DNA of 25,614 nucleotides from Prorocentrum cordatum (lineage: Eukaryota; Sar; Dinophyceae; Prorocentrales; Prorocentraceae), in assembly GCA_963575745.1 (NCBI GenBank), contig CAUYUJ010006512.1:27501-53114 (forward strand), given 5' to 3'. A program made the translations under genes and the position numbers. Numbering within the stretch: the stretch's first letter is position 1; every line of letters starts with the position of its first letter. Positions 1 to 9,149 of the stretch are shown here, in pieces. The notes beneath the pieces were generated by a model that saw nothing but the letters and a program-made list of their open reading frames with translations, did no database searches and was not told the DNA's origin.

Positions 1-932
1 CTGTTTTCAAAGACGGCCAGCTTCAGTGCGAGATCAGAGGCCCAGTGCACGCGCCTCTCCCGCAGACACCACGGTGCGCTGAATTTTGCGCACTTACTGC
101 GGCCACGATGTGCATCGTGGGTCCCTCGGAGGTTTTTTCGGATTGCCGGAATGTGATTTCACAGTTTAAGTCAAGTCAAGTGGACCGTAGTAATGTCCGC
201 AAAGTTTATTCAGGCAACACGCTCCAGGCGCATAGCCACGAAGGAGCCAGTCTTATATCGGAACTTTATCAGGTCAAGGCGCATCAGTCTCTCAATGGTG
301 ACAGCCTCTCTGACCACGAACGATTCGTAAGGGTTGGCAACGACTTCGCCGACCGAGGAGCGAAGGCCGCCCTTGCACTGCATGGGCGCGACGACGAGGC
401 TTTAGCCACGGTCGACGAGCAGGTCCATTTCGTCTCTGCCATCCGCCGCCTAGCCATGAAGGTTTTACCTCTTTTCCCGACTTTCAAGGCGGATGGCGAG
501 GTGGAGTGCATGCCGATTCCAAAGGACGTTGTGGACAGAGACGCGCCAGAGGAGTGCAACTTTTTGTGGATCGCCGGGCTCTGGCGATGCGTCAAGTGTT
601 GCCGTGCCTCGAGGCGGTCAGACTTTTCGACCTCTCTCATGAGTGCACCCGGGCCCCCACCCAGAAGATGCCTGGGGATCATACTCGGCCTGGATGTAGA
701 GCGCGTGGCGAGTCAACGCCACAGCATCGTTTGTTTTTCGTGTTCAGACGGAGCGCACCTTTTTATATGTCTGCATTGTGCGTCATTTGTATCCACTGGC
801 ATTCCACAGAAGTCCAATCTGCACCGATTTGGTGCAACGGTTTCCGCGACAGCCGACCGCGGTGGAAGTGGAATCGCGCCCTCCGAGGAATTCATCCGCA
901 GCACGGCAAAGACGGGACCAAAGTTTTCATAG
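1..932 (+). pseudogene. LINE-type retrotransposon polyprotein, 3' part: RNase H end plus zinc-finger tail
   Basis: The reading frame is open from the left window edge, so the N-terminus (endonuclease, reverse transcriptase) lies outside. Visible RNase H landmarks are QTPRCAEFCAL with the catalytic Glu at about 81-83, VFSDCRNVI with an Asp at about 141-143, and GNDFADRGAKAA, the usual end of an RNase H domain in LINE polyproteins, preceded by VKAHQ. RNase H removes RNA from the RNA:DNA hybrid during retrotransposition. Further on come WRCVKCC and FSCSDGAHLFICLHCASF, a Cys/His-rich tail that I associate with dinoflagellate LINE proteins. The expected continuation (RALRGIHP) is found in the next frame, so a frame break lies near 860-880 and this frame ends as a shadow at 932. 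The RNase H call is firm; the tail assignment rests on remembered family pattern. Confidence 0.72.
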
Positions 933-1849
933 AGGCTCCTGAGGACGACTGTCCTGGAGATTGCTCCCAGCGCCCGTTTGCCGATGCCACCGCTTCGGGG
1001 GGCGCCGACGCAGGTCAGCGTAGGCCATCCTCAGCAGAGCAGCAGGCTGACGACTGCAACGCAGCCAGCCCTCACGGCCCCACCAGCCGCGCCGACCCAC
1101 CTGCCGTGCCAGAGCATCCCGACGGTTTCGAGCGTGCTTTAGTTTCTCGGGAGGAGGATGCCCTGGATCGCCAGGAGGACGAAGCCCCGCATATCATTCG
1201 CCCAGTGCTGTCTGGCCCTTTGCCCGAGACCCGCCAACCTGGCGTCTCACAGTCCACGGGGCGAACACCGCCTCCTTTGCGTGCTGCAGTGCAAGTAGCG
1301 AAGCTCGAGCCGATTCGAGCCAGCTCACTCCTTGGCAGTCTAGTGTTGGGAGAGGCCGCTGCCGTCAGCGCATCTCCCGCCGCCTCCAGCGCCGACACGA
1401 GCAGCGTAGCCCCTTCGGTCGTCCCAGAGCAGCCTCAGGGCGTGGTGAGGGCCTTGAGCCGTCTGGAGAAGGACGCTCTGGAACGACAGGAAGACGAAGC
1501 TCCGCTCGCCTCTCTTTTCGTTTCTCCTGCCCACAGGGAGGCCAGCCTGCCTGGCGCCCTGACGCAGAGCGGGCGAACACCGCCCCGCCACCGCAGGGCT
1601 GCCCCGCAAGTTGCGAGCTGTGCAGCCCCTGCCCTAGTGCCTGGGCTACCCGCTTCTGCGTCGGGGGCTGTCCAGGTTTGTGCTGAGGACGCCCGGGCGC
1701 TAGGGACAGACGCGGCGCCGCTCGAGCCTGTGCCGTCTCGAGCTGCTACCTTTCAGGAGAAAGTGCAGCGCCTTCTTAGAGCTGCAGGAGGTCTCCCGCC
1801 GCCAGAGGCGACGGGGAGCGGAGGGGAGATCACGGACGAGTCAGACTAG
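866..1849 (+). pseudogene. Continuation of the LINE polyprotein tail in a shifted frame, with internal repeats
   Basis: After the frame break, this frame carries RALRGIHPQHGKDG, which fits the end of the zinc-finger tail, and then about 300 residues of low-complexity Ala/Pro/Ser/Glu-rich sequence ending at a TAG at 1847-1849. Two 65-residue imperfect repeats (nt 1106-1300 and 1421-1615) share the core EDALDRQEDEAP or KDALERQEDEAP and the ending SGRTPP...QVA. Length and frame are kept in both repeats, which suggests the segment was translated for some time. It closes with an acidic end (GEITDESD). I do not recognise a function; it may be a disordered interaction tail. It could instead be a separate ORF, but no convincing start is visible. 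Confidence 0.5.
1106..1615 (+). repeat. Two 195-nt in-frame coding repeats (65 residues each), 315-nt period
   Basis: Repeat 1 (1106-1300) and repeat 2 (1421-1615) are exactly equal in length and start with VPEHPDG and VPEQPQG. Both contain an RQEDEAP block in the middle and end in QVA. The 120-nt spacer between them is Ala/Ser-rich. Confidence 0.7.
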
Positions 1850-2020
1850 GCCACGGGGGCGCCGCCCCGACTGTGGTCTAGTAAGTTCGTGCGAACCCCC
1901 ATCGCTCACTCCTGCAGCTGGCGCTGCGAGGAGAGGCAGCCGTCGCCGCCGCTGCTTCTCCCTTCTCACTGGCCTGAACTGCTGGCCAGACGCGGCTGGA
2001 GCCCCTCGGGCAAAACAAAA
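1850..2020. other. Short stretch after the LINE ORF, probably its 3' untranslated part
   Basis: No ORF or RNA gene is visible. The stretch is GC-rich up to an A-rich island (aaaacaaaaaatatt, about 2013-2027), after which the minisatellite begins. The A-rich island could be a LINE poly(A)-like end, but this is only a guess. Confidence 0.35.
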
Positions 2021-2320
2021 AATATTGGGGCCCTCTTGGGCTCTCTTAGGGCCCTCGGGGCCTTCTTGGCCGTATTGGTTTGTCCGAGGGCCATCTTGGG
2101 CCGTTTTGGGCCCCTTTGGGGCGCCTCAGGGGCCGTCTGGGGATGATTTCTGGGGCCTCTTAGGCTGTCTTGGGCCCGTCTGGGGGCCCCCTTGGACCGT
2201 TCCGGGCCCGTTTGGGGCGCCTCTGGGGCCGTTTTGGGACGATATTTGGAGCCTCTGGGCCGTCTTGGGCCCGTCTGGGAAAGAAGCGGGCCATGGGAGC
2301 CGCCCGGGAGCCGCTTCACT

Positions 2321-3322
2321 CGAAAAATACAAGGGAAACGGGCGATTAGACCAAAACGTCCGGTCCTCGCCCCTCCCCTGGACCCCTCCATAGAAGGGCT
2401 TCGCCCCCTGCTCAACGTCACTCGCTTGTACCTCGCTCTTTCCGTCACCTGGCCCGGCACAGAAACGGAAAGAGCGCTTCAGAAACAGAAACCTAAATTA
2501 CTCACACCACCGTTCGTACTGGGAGCCTTGGCGTTGAGAGCTTGTTACGTCACCCCTCTTGGGAGCCTTGGTGTTCAGACATTGTTGCGTTGCCGCCCGT
2601 TCCTGAGCCTTGGCTGGGCCTTGGTGCCAGGAGCTTGTTACGTCACCGCTCTCTGCTGGGAGCCTTGGTCTTATCAGCTGGTGTACGTCACCGTTCGCTC
2701 TTGGCAGCCTTGGTGTGAAGAGCTTTTTGCGTTACCGATCGCTCTCTATTTGGCGTCTCTGGGCCTTCTTGGGAGTCCTATTGGGGCCCTTGTCGGGCCC
2801 TTTTGGAGGCCTCTTCGGAAACTCTTGGGGGCCTCTTGGGGCTTCTTGGGGGGCTCTGGGGGCCTCCTGGGAGCTTCTTGGGGCGAAAGGCTAGACTTTT
2901 CGGTTCGTGGTCCCCCTCTTGGGGCCGTCTTGGCGCCCTCTCGTCTTGGGGCGTTAGGCTAGACTTTTCGGTTCGTGGTCCCCCTCGTGGGGCCGTCTTG
3001 GCGCCCTCTTGGGCCGTCTTGAGCGCCTCTTGGGCCGTCTTGGGGCCCTCTTGGGCCGTTTTGGGGGCCTCTTGGGGGCCTCTTGGGCCGTCTTGGGGCG
3101 GTCTTGGGGGCTTCTTGGGCCGTCGTCAACGCCGTGAAAACCGACAAAGCGCATATGCTAAAAATATACGTTTTCCGATGGAAAATCGATGATTTGGGCC
3201 TCTTGGGGCCCTCTTGGGACGCCCCTTGGGCGCCTCTTGGGGGCCTCTTGGGGGCCTCTTGGGCCGTCTTGGGCGGTCTTGGGCTCTCTTGGAGCGCTCT
3301 TGGGCCGTCTTGGGGGGGAACC
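2321..3322. repeat. Higher-order repeat unit 1 (about 1.0 kb)
   Basis: It starts at CGAAAAATAC, then a short CGCCCCTCCCCTGGA anchor (2368-2382) and a perfect 12-bp inverted repeat CGCTCTTTCCGT (2434-2445 and 2465-2476, 19-nt loop). About five degenerate ~45 bp subrepeats with GGGAGCCTTGG and TTACGTCACC follow (about 2520-2750). TTGGG minisatellite comes next, and then an AT-richer island (about 3150-3190, GCATATGCTAAAAATATACG). Confidence 0.8.
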
Positions 3323-4245
3323 CGAAAAACATGCAAAAACCCGAAGGAAAACCCGAAAACGGCCATTAACACGCAGGTCCGCACGCTTCGCCCCTCCCCT
3401 GGAACCCCTCCCTGTAGGGCTTCGTCCATACCAGAACGTCATCACTCGTACCTCGCTCTTTCCGTTACCTGGGCCGGCACGGAAACGGAAAGAGCGCTTC
3501 AGAAACAGAAACCTAAATTACTCACACCACCGTTCGTACTGGGAGCCTTGGCGTTGAGAGCTTGTTACGTCACCCCTCGCTCTTGGGAGCCTTGGTGTTC
3601 AGACATTGTTGCGTTGCCGCCCGTTCCTGAGCCTTGGCTGGGCCTTGGTGTCAGAAACTTGTTACGGCATCGCTCCCTGCTGAGAGCCTTGGTCTTATCA
3701 GCTTGTTTACGTCACGGTTCGCTCTTGGGAGCCTTGGTGTGAAGAGGATTTTGCGTTACCGATCACTCTTTATTTGGCTTCTCTGAGCCTTCTTGGGAGT
3801 CCTATGGCGGCCCTTTTTGAGCCCCTTTGGGGGCCTCTTGGGGTTTCTTGGGGGGCTCTGGGGGCCTCCTGGGAGCGTCTTGGGGCGAAAGGCTAGACTG
3901 TCGGGTTCGTGGTCCCCCTCTTGGGGCCCTCTTGGGCCGTCTTGAGCGCCTCTTGGGCCGTCTTGGGGCCCTCTTGGGCTGTTTTGGGGGCCTCTTGGGA
4001 GCCTCTTGGGCCGTCTTGGGGCGGTCTTGGGGGCCTCTTGGGCCGTCGTCAACGCCGTGAAAGCCGACAACGCGCATATGCTAAAAATATACGTTATCCG
4101 ATGGAAAATCTATGATTTGGGCCTCTTGGGGCCCTCTTGGGACGCCCCTTGGGCGCCTCTTGGGGGCCTCTTCGAGGCCTCTTGGGCCGTCTTGGGCGGT
4201 CTTGGGCTCTCTTGGAGCGCTCTTGGGCCGTCTTGGGGTGGAACC
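3323..4245. repeat. Higher-order repeat unit 2 (about 0.92 kb)
   Basis: It has the same order as unit 1: CGAAAAAC start, CGCCCCTCCCCTGGA anchor at 3389-3403 (1021 bp after that of unit 1), and the 12-bp-arm inverted repeat at 3454-3465 / 3485-3496. The ~45 bp subrepeats run to about 3770, followed by minisatellite and the AT-richer island at about 4074-4110. It differs from unit 1 mainly by minisatellite copy number and scattered substitutions. Confidence 0.8.
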
Positions 4246-4891
4246 CGAAAAACATGCAAAAACCCGAGGGAAAACCCGAAAACGGCCATTAACACGCAGG
4301 TCCGCACGCTTCGCCCCTCCCCTGGAACCCCTCCCTTTAGGGCTTCGCCCACACCAGAGCGTCATCACTCGTACCTCGCTCTTTCCGTTACCTGGGCCGG
4401 CACGTAAACGGAAAGAGCGCTTCAACAACTTGACCGAAATTATTCACACCACCGTTCGTATTGGGAGCCTTGGCGTTGAGAGCTGGTTACGTCACCCCTC
4501 GCTCTTGGGAGCCTTGGTGTTCAGAGATGGTTGCGTTGCCGCCCGTTCCTGAGCCTTGGCTGGGCCTTGGTGTCAGGAACTTGTTACGTCACCGCTCTCT
4601 GCTGGGAGCCTTGGTCTTATCAGCTGGTGTACGTCACCGTTCGCTCTTGGGAGCCTTGGTGTGAAGAGCTTTTTGCGTTACCGATCGCTCTTGGCGTCTC
4701 TGGGCCTTCGTGGGAGTCCTATTGGGGCCCGTTTCGGGCCCTCCTGGGCTTCTCTTGGGGGCCTCATGGGGGTCTGTGGGGGCCTCCTGGGAGCGTTTTG
4801 GGGCGAAAGGCTAGACTTTCGGGTTCGTGGTCCCCCTCTTGGGGCCGTCTTGGGGCCCTCTTGGGCCGTCTTGGGCGCCTCTTGGGCCGTC
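4246..4891. repeat. Higher-order repeat unit 3, truncated on the right
   Basis: The anchor is at 4312-4326 (923 bp after that of unit 2), the inverted-repeat arms at 4377-4388 and 4408-4419, and the ~45 bp subrepeats at about 4455-4690. The minisatellite then breaks off after CTTGGGCCGTC at 4891, and the AT-richer island of units 1 and 2 is missing. The break coincides with the candidate LTR start of the next element. Confidence 0.75.
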
Positions 4892-5203
4892 TGTCTGAAT
4901 GCTACGCAGGAGGATGCCCTGTAAGGAGACACGGTTTTCCCGATACCCTGTCCCAGTGGTCCTCCTGCCCTGTTCTGCCATGCCCGCTCCTCTGCCATCC
5001 CTTGCTCAAGGCGAGGGTGGGCGGGATTATTTCTGACAAGCCTGGCCGTGCCAGGCAGACCGCGCAGCCAGTGTGCGCGGCCGCTCATAGCGTGGACATC
5101 AGGTGTTCACATCATTATCAAGAAAATTACTATCGTCAACAGTCTGTTTCTCGTCCCCAGCATCTCCAGCGAGATAGCGTCTCAGGACGAGTTCTACGAT
5201 TCA
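4892..5203 (+). mobile_element. Candidate 5' LTR of a Ty1/copia-like element (312 bp)
   Basis: The TTGGG array ends exactly at 4891 and non-repetitive sequence begins with TGTCTGAATGC. At 5200-5203 the sequence reads TTCA, directly followed by GAT and a tRNA-iMet-like primer site at 5207. TG...CA ends, a sensible length and an adjacent primer site all fit a copia-type LTR. No second copy is seen in the window, so the LTR cannot be confirmed by self-match. Confidence 0.45.
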
Positions 5204-5206
5204 GAT

Positions 5207-5218
5207 TGGTAGCGGAGC
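5207..5218 (+). promoter_or_regulatory. Candidate minus-strand primer binding site (initiator tRNA-Met type)
   Basis: TGGTAGCGGAGC closely resembles the complement of the 3' end of initiator tRNA-Met (TGGTAGCAGAGG), the commonest primer of Ty1/copia elements. It lies 3 nt after the candidate LTR end and about 57 nt before the gag start codon. Confidence 0.45.
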
Positions 5219-5274
5219 CTGTGGTCTCCGACAACCACGGGCTTCCACCGGTCTCGGCCTGATTGGCAGGAGCT

Positions 5275-5613
5275 ATGACTACCAACGGGCCGCCTCCGTC
5301 AGCTGCGACTAGAGTCGACGTGCCATCGTGGAACGGTGAATCGGATAAGCTGGCGAGCTACAGGTTCGAGATTTCCATGTTCACGAAGAGCATCGAGACT
5401 GCGGATCGCTATGTGTGCGGCCCGCAACTGGTGCGCGCCCTCGGGGCGCGGGTCCGGGCGACGGTGGAGAGCGGCCCGCACATCGAAACTGTTGATGATA
5501 TTGACAAGGACGGTGTTCTAGTCGGCTGGAACAAAGTGATGCAATATATCTTGGAGAAGCTAGACTACACAAGCCTGAATGACACGGCCTCCTCGCTGAG
5601 GAGTTCTTCATGA
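5275..5613 (+). pseudogene. Ty1/copia-like Gag, N-terminal part
   Basis: The first ATG of the frame is at 5275 (an upstream in-frame TTG at 5263 is less likely). The protein carries VPSWNGESDKLASYRFE, then YVCGPQLVRALGARVR, GVLVGWNKVMQYILEKL and LDYTSLNDTA. This is the pattern of retroelement Gag capsid domains (W-G-rich start, a central CGP-LV block, then a short helix ending before an FF motif). Gag packages the element RNA in virus-like particles in the cytoplasm. The expected FF block (AEEFFMKV) occurs in the next frame, so a frame break lies in 5583-5600, where both frames are open. This frame then ends at 5611-5613 in a run of Ser codons. The change is equivalent to a one-base loss and does not look like a classical slippery site. 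Confidence 0.65.
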
Positions 5614-6776
5614 AGGTCAGCTGGAGCTCGGGCGAGACCTTTCAGGACTGGGCCGCCCGGTTCGAGAAGAAGGAACGCGAGCTGTTGACGCAGCTCAAAG
5701 CTATCGACAACATCGTGACCGAAGTGATTGCGAAACCTTTCCGTACGTGGTGGTTCCTTCGGAAGTCCAGACTGTCCCCTGTGCAACGTGGAGAGATCAC
5801 TGCCACCGCGGGTGGCGACCTCGATTTCGCCAGGACATACAAGGCCCTGCTGACGCGGTTCCCAGCGGAGGCGCTGTCGGAGCTCGACGGAAAGCAGCGT
5901 CGTGACAAGGCCTTCTACGACGAGGCCCACTACGAAGACGACGACGAGGAGGATATCGGTGGAGAAGATATTGATTACACAGAAGTGGTGGATCAGCTGA
6001 TCACCCTCGCAGAAGAAGACGACGAGATAGACGCAGCTGACGACCCCACCGCGGACAATGAGGTGTTCGCAGAGTTCAAGCAGGTGGGCAGGTGTTTCAA
6101 GGATGCCCGGGACCTGATTCGACGGCTTCGAGTATCTCGTGGCTACTATCCAGTGGCATCGGTCAAGGATGATCGGGCGCCGCCACCACCGACCCCAGAT
6201 AAGCGCTTTACACGTGATCGAGGAAAGGGTCGCGGCAAGGGCGGCAAGGGTCCTGCTCGTTTTGCTGGCGGCAAGGGCCGTGACATTACGAAAATGAAGT
6301 GCGTTGTGTGCGGCGAGCACGGCCATCGTGCAAAGGACTGCCACGAGAGGTTGGAGAAGGACAAGAAGGACGGCACGCGGGGGTCCAACCACAACGGTTT
6401 CATCCTGTCGGCCCTAGAGGAGTACCTGTACCTCCTCGGGCGCGACGGGATCTGGGCGATCCTCGACATCGGGGCCGCGAAGAGCCTCGGCGGCCTCGAG
6501 AGCACCGAGAACCTTATGTACGAGATGTACGACCAGCACGGACAAGAGTTCGAGACGAACCATGACGCGTGCTCGTTCGCCTTCGGCGACGGTCTCCAGA
6601 AGAGCTCGATGGGGACGGTCAGTGGGAACGTTTTCCTAGGCGGGGACCCTGTTGAGGTCAGGCTGTCCGCGATGCCGAACCGTGTCCCGATCCTCCTGGG
6701 AATGGACATCCTGACGGACTCCCTGAAGGTTAGTCGACTGCGGCCGCAACTGGATCGGCCTTCCCACCCGGGATAG
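5583..6776 (+). pseudogene. Ty1/copia-like Gag C-terminus, CCHC zinc knuckle and aspartic protease
   Basis: The frame opens with AEEFFMKVSWSSGETFQDW, the usual continuation of the Gag capsid. An acidic linker (YEDDDEEDIGGEDIDY) and a basic Gly/Lys/Arg segment follow. Then comes a textbook zinc knuckle CVVCGEHGHRAKDC (C-X2-C-X4-H-X4-C, nt 6300-6341), which binds the element RNA. After that is a retroviral-type protease: WAILDIGAAKSLGG with the catalytic Asp at 6465-6467, and VPILLGMDILTDS near the C-terminus. The canonical DT/SG is DIG here, which should weaken or abolish activity. The ORF stops at 6774-6776, straight after the protease, so integrase, RT and RNase H are missing. AAG|GTTAGT at 6726-6734 looks like a splice donor, so a downstream exon is possible but none is recognised. 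Whether this is a truncated element or a retained gag-protease gene is open. Confidence 0.72.
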
Positions 6777-6789
6777 CGCGGCTATCCCG
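6769..6789. repeat. Perfect 9-bp inverted repeat over the stop codon
   Basis: CGGGATAGC (6769-6777) and GCTATCCCG (6781-6789) are separated by GCG. The TAG stop of the gag-protease frame lies in the left arm. It could form a small RNA hairpin; the role is unknown. Confidence 0.6.
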
Positions 6790-7471
6790 AGCAGTTTGCC
6801 CTCGCAGGCTACGTCGACGATTGGGCCAACGGGGCGGCGGAGGGCGGGGGGGGGGGGCGCGGGCGAGATTTTCATCACCTTCAAAGTTATATAGTGAAGA
6901 AGTCTCGCGCGATACTTCATGGCGCGGCCAGGCGCGCGCGGGTGGGCGCGCGCGTGCGGGTGGGGGGGGGGGCTAACCGCATGGGGGCGATCACACATGA
7001 GGAGGTCATGAGGAAGTTCAAGTTTGCCCTTTTGTTTTTCTGAGCTCAGAACACGACTGAAGAATTGGTTACAGAAGGTGGTGGAGAGGAGGGAGGGATA
7101 CTCGCAGTTCTTAGCGCCAGTCTTTGGCCAGATCAGGTTCGACGGGCCCATATTTGAATGAGGGCGAGTTTTAGGGCGGGCGAACCCTCGGGCACGCCGG
7201 GCCCAGCAATGCCTAGGTGCACTCGCGGCTACAGAGTCCGGCGCCAGCTTGCACGAGCACCAGAGCACGGTTGATTTCAGGTTCACGGATTGCCGCGAGT
7301 TTGCGAGGCTCGGCGTTGACGAGCTCCGCGCAGGGTTCTGTCTTCTCACGGGCGCCGCATTGGAGACGGCCCAGGCTGGCGCAGGCGGAGGCGAGTACAT
7401 CTGCGGCGAGTTGAATGCAGAAGCTGCGATATGTGGCACTATTGGGCCACACAAAACAAGACATGTACGCG

Positions 7472-7515
<44 letters not shown>

Positions 7516-7524
7516 GATATTCAG
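6790..7524. other. Non-coding or unassigned spacer with G-runs and a (TA)n tract
   Basis: It holds G-runs at about 6847-6857 and 6961-6972, GCGCG-rich sequence around 6930, and a TA repeat at about 7475-7520. One + strand stretch (about 7261-7440: FRFTDCREFARLGV, then EYICGELNAEAAICG) looks protein-like but matches nothing I recognise. It runs into the TA repeat, so I do not call a gene. Confidence 0.5.
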
Positions 7525-7725
7525 CGTCGGGGGGCGCGCGCGGCAAATCACACATCGGGGAAGTTCTTGCGGCGGCGAAATGTTGTGCGATGTGCGAGAG
7601 CACGTTCAGGAGCAAGGAAATTGCACGGCAACACATCGCAGCGAGCATGGTTCGAGGGCATTGCCCGAAATCCAGGGCCCGCTTCGCCAGCGCACTGGAG
7701 GAACCCAAATTTTCCCGATGCCCCC
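7525..7725 (+). pseudogene. LINE polyprotein C-terminal zinc-finger fragment
   Basis: About 65 codons in one + frame read GKSHIGEVLAA, CAMCESTFRSKEIARQHI and GHCPKSRARFASALEEP, ending RCP. This matches a C-terminal block I associate with dinoflagellate LINEs: a K-HI start, C-X2-C...H with a following CPKR, then LEEP...CP. The second CXXC half that should follow is lost in a run of 16 or more C at about 7723-7738. It is a fragment flanked by a TA microsatellite on the left and poly-C on the right. Confidence 0.45.
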
Positions 7726-7967
7726 CCCCCCCCCCCCTACGCTTGGAAGTATATGAATCCGCAGTCGATGTCTTCGGGCAGTGTCATGCGCACATTCAAC
7801 CGCTTCTGCCACCCTCATTTCACATGCGCGAGTGGAAGCAAGATGGTGGAGGAGGCCTCGAAGTCGTGGATCGCGCGCCCTGGGGCGCGGGCGGCCAGTT
7901 CGAGGGCCAGCGCCGCTGGCAGCGCCGCCGCGGCCAGGAAGTTCAAGGGGGGGGCAGGGGCGAGGCG

Positions 7968-8667
7968 ATGGAGGGCGAGCACGAGCTGGACGGCGCGACG
8001 GCGGCGATGCAGTCACTACTGGCGCAACTCGAAGGCCGAGTTCGCACGCTGGAAAACGAGGTGCACCGCGCCGTGCTCATAATCAAGAAGCCGCCCATCG
8101 CGAAGGCCATCAGCGACAGCTTCCAGGCGCGCGCGACGAAAAGGATGACGGAGGAGGAGGGAGAAAGACATAGGCACGCCAGTGTTCCACTGCCTTTTCG
8201 GAGCTCTCGACGCGATCTTGAACTTCGAGCACAAGGACGGGCCCCCGAGGACGGCGCGCGCTCTGGAAGCACTCAGGCGACGCAAGGAGATGCCAGAGGC
8301 AAGCGCACCTCAGGGCGCAGAGACATGGATCCGAGAGCTACTGGCGCTGCCGACTTTCGACAAGCCTGGGAAGGAGAGCAAGGCCCGCGTTATGTTCAGC
8401 TTCCAAGGCGAGGTGCTACCCCCGAAGGATCAGAGCCAGAACGAGGCGCTGGGGAAAGCCATCAAGGACAAGACTCACGAGCTTCACAGCCTCAGCCCGA
8501 CGAAGCGCTCCACCGAGATGTTGCGCATGAAGGGCGCGCCCGCGCCCGTGGAGACGGTCTTCGCAGAGGCGCCCAGGAGCCCCGGCGGGCAGCTACTTGG
8601 AGGACGGGCTCCGAGAAGGAACATGGCGAGGCATATTGGAGGTGGAGCACGGGGAGGTAAACGTTGA
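7968..8667 (+). pseudogene. Unrecognised ORF with a coiled coil, frameshifted; possibly a retroelement ORF1-like protein
   Basis: From the ATG at 7968 the frame reads MEGEHELDGATAAMQSLLAQ, then LEGRVRTLENEVHRAVLI, a heptad-like helix, and PPIAKAISDSF. At about 8158-8165 the sensible reading moves to another frame with IGTPVFHCLFGALDAIL, TWIRELLALPTF, SKARVMFSF and NEALGKAIKDKTHEL, ending at 8665-8667. The layout (a short helix, a (G)PPHVW-like block, then a K-AR-hydrophobic strand) resembles small proteins that accompany dinoflagellate LINEs, but I cannot name the family. A candidate splice donor (GAG|GTAAAC, about 8656) precedes the stop. It is probably a broken copy. Confidence 0.4.
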
Positions 8668-9142
8668 AACCCTAGCGGCGCCAGGTTCGCGTCGCCGCAC
8701 AGGGCCGTCGGGAGGCGAGGTGCCCCCCCCGCCCCCCCGCGAGATGCTCGCTGCCCCGTGGGTGTTGATGGGGAGGGGCGGCACAAATTTGCTCGGGCGC
8801 AACATTCATCCGTGCAGTGTACGTTCTCTCTTGTCTGCAAGTACGACGTAGGGACGTACTCCACACCCAGCCCTGATGCCAATGACTTCATCGGACACCA
8901 CTCCTTCATGATAGTGCTGGAGCTGACGGGCTGCGGGAACGCCGCAGACTTCTCCTACTCGTTCGCGTTGAGCTGGGACATCGCGAGGCGAGTGGCTTGC
9001 TGCCTCGTGCCGCACCCCCGCGTTGGCCCCAGGCTGCGGGCATCAGCCCTTGCAGGCAGGCAGACACCAGAGAAGGGGGCGTTATATACGTGTATACAGC
9101 CCTGCCCAGGGCCGGCTGTCCAGAGAGTGTTCAGAGGATCGG
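8668..9142. other. Unassigned spacer, possible exon-like piece
   Basis: C-runs (about 8723-8738) are followed by a + strand stretch (about 8815-9030) with protein-like content: CTFSLVCKYDVGTYS, FIGHHSFMIVLELTGCG and SYSFALSWDIARR. I see no family signature, no clear start and no neighbours that would identify it, so no gene is called. Confidence 0.4.
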
Positions 9143-9149
9143 ACCTGAA

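Larger units (their letters stand above)
2021..4891. repeat. GC-rich minisatellite array based on TCTTGGGGCC / TCTTGGGCCG units
   Basis: The region is built mostly of 10-11 bp degenerate units containing TTGGGSCC. ORFs read through it in all six frames as Gly/Ser/Leu/Trp-rich or Arg/Pro/Gln-rich low-complexity protein, so those ORFs are by-products. From 2321 it is organised into three higher-order units. The array stops abruptly at 4891. Confidence 0.85.

Noticed and set aside
2021-4891. TTGGG-rich array as telomeric repeat
   Set aside because: Units are 10-11 bp and degenerate; the common TTTAGGG telomere unit is not present in tandem.
2025-4900. Numerous ORFs of 60-250 codons on both strands in the TTGGG array
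   Set aside because: They are low-complexity translations of a minisatellite with few stop codons, present in all frames, without domains.
4909-4922. AGGAGGATGCCCTG shared with the LINE tail repeat at 1152-1165
   Set aside because: A 14-base match without extension on either side; treated as coincidence.
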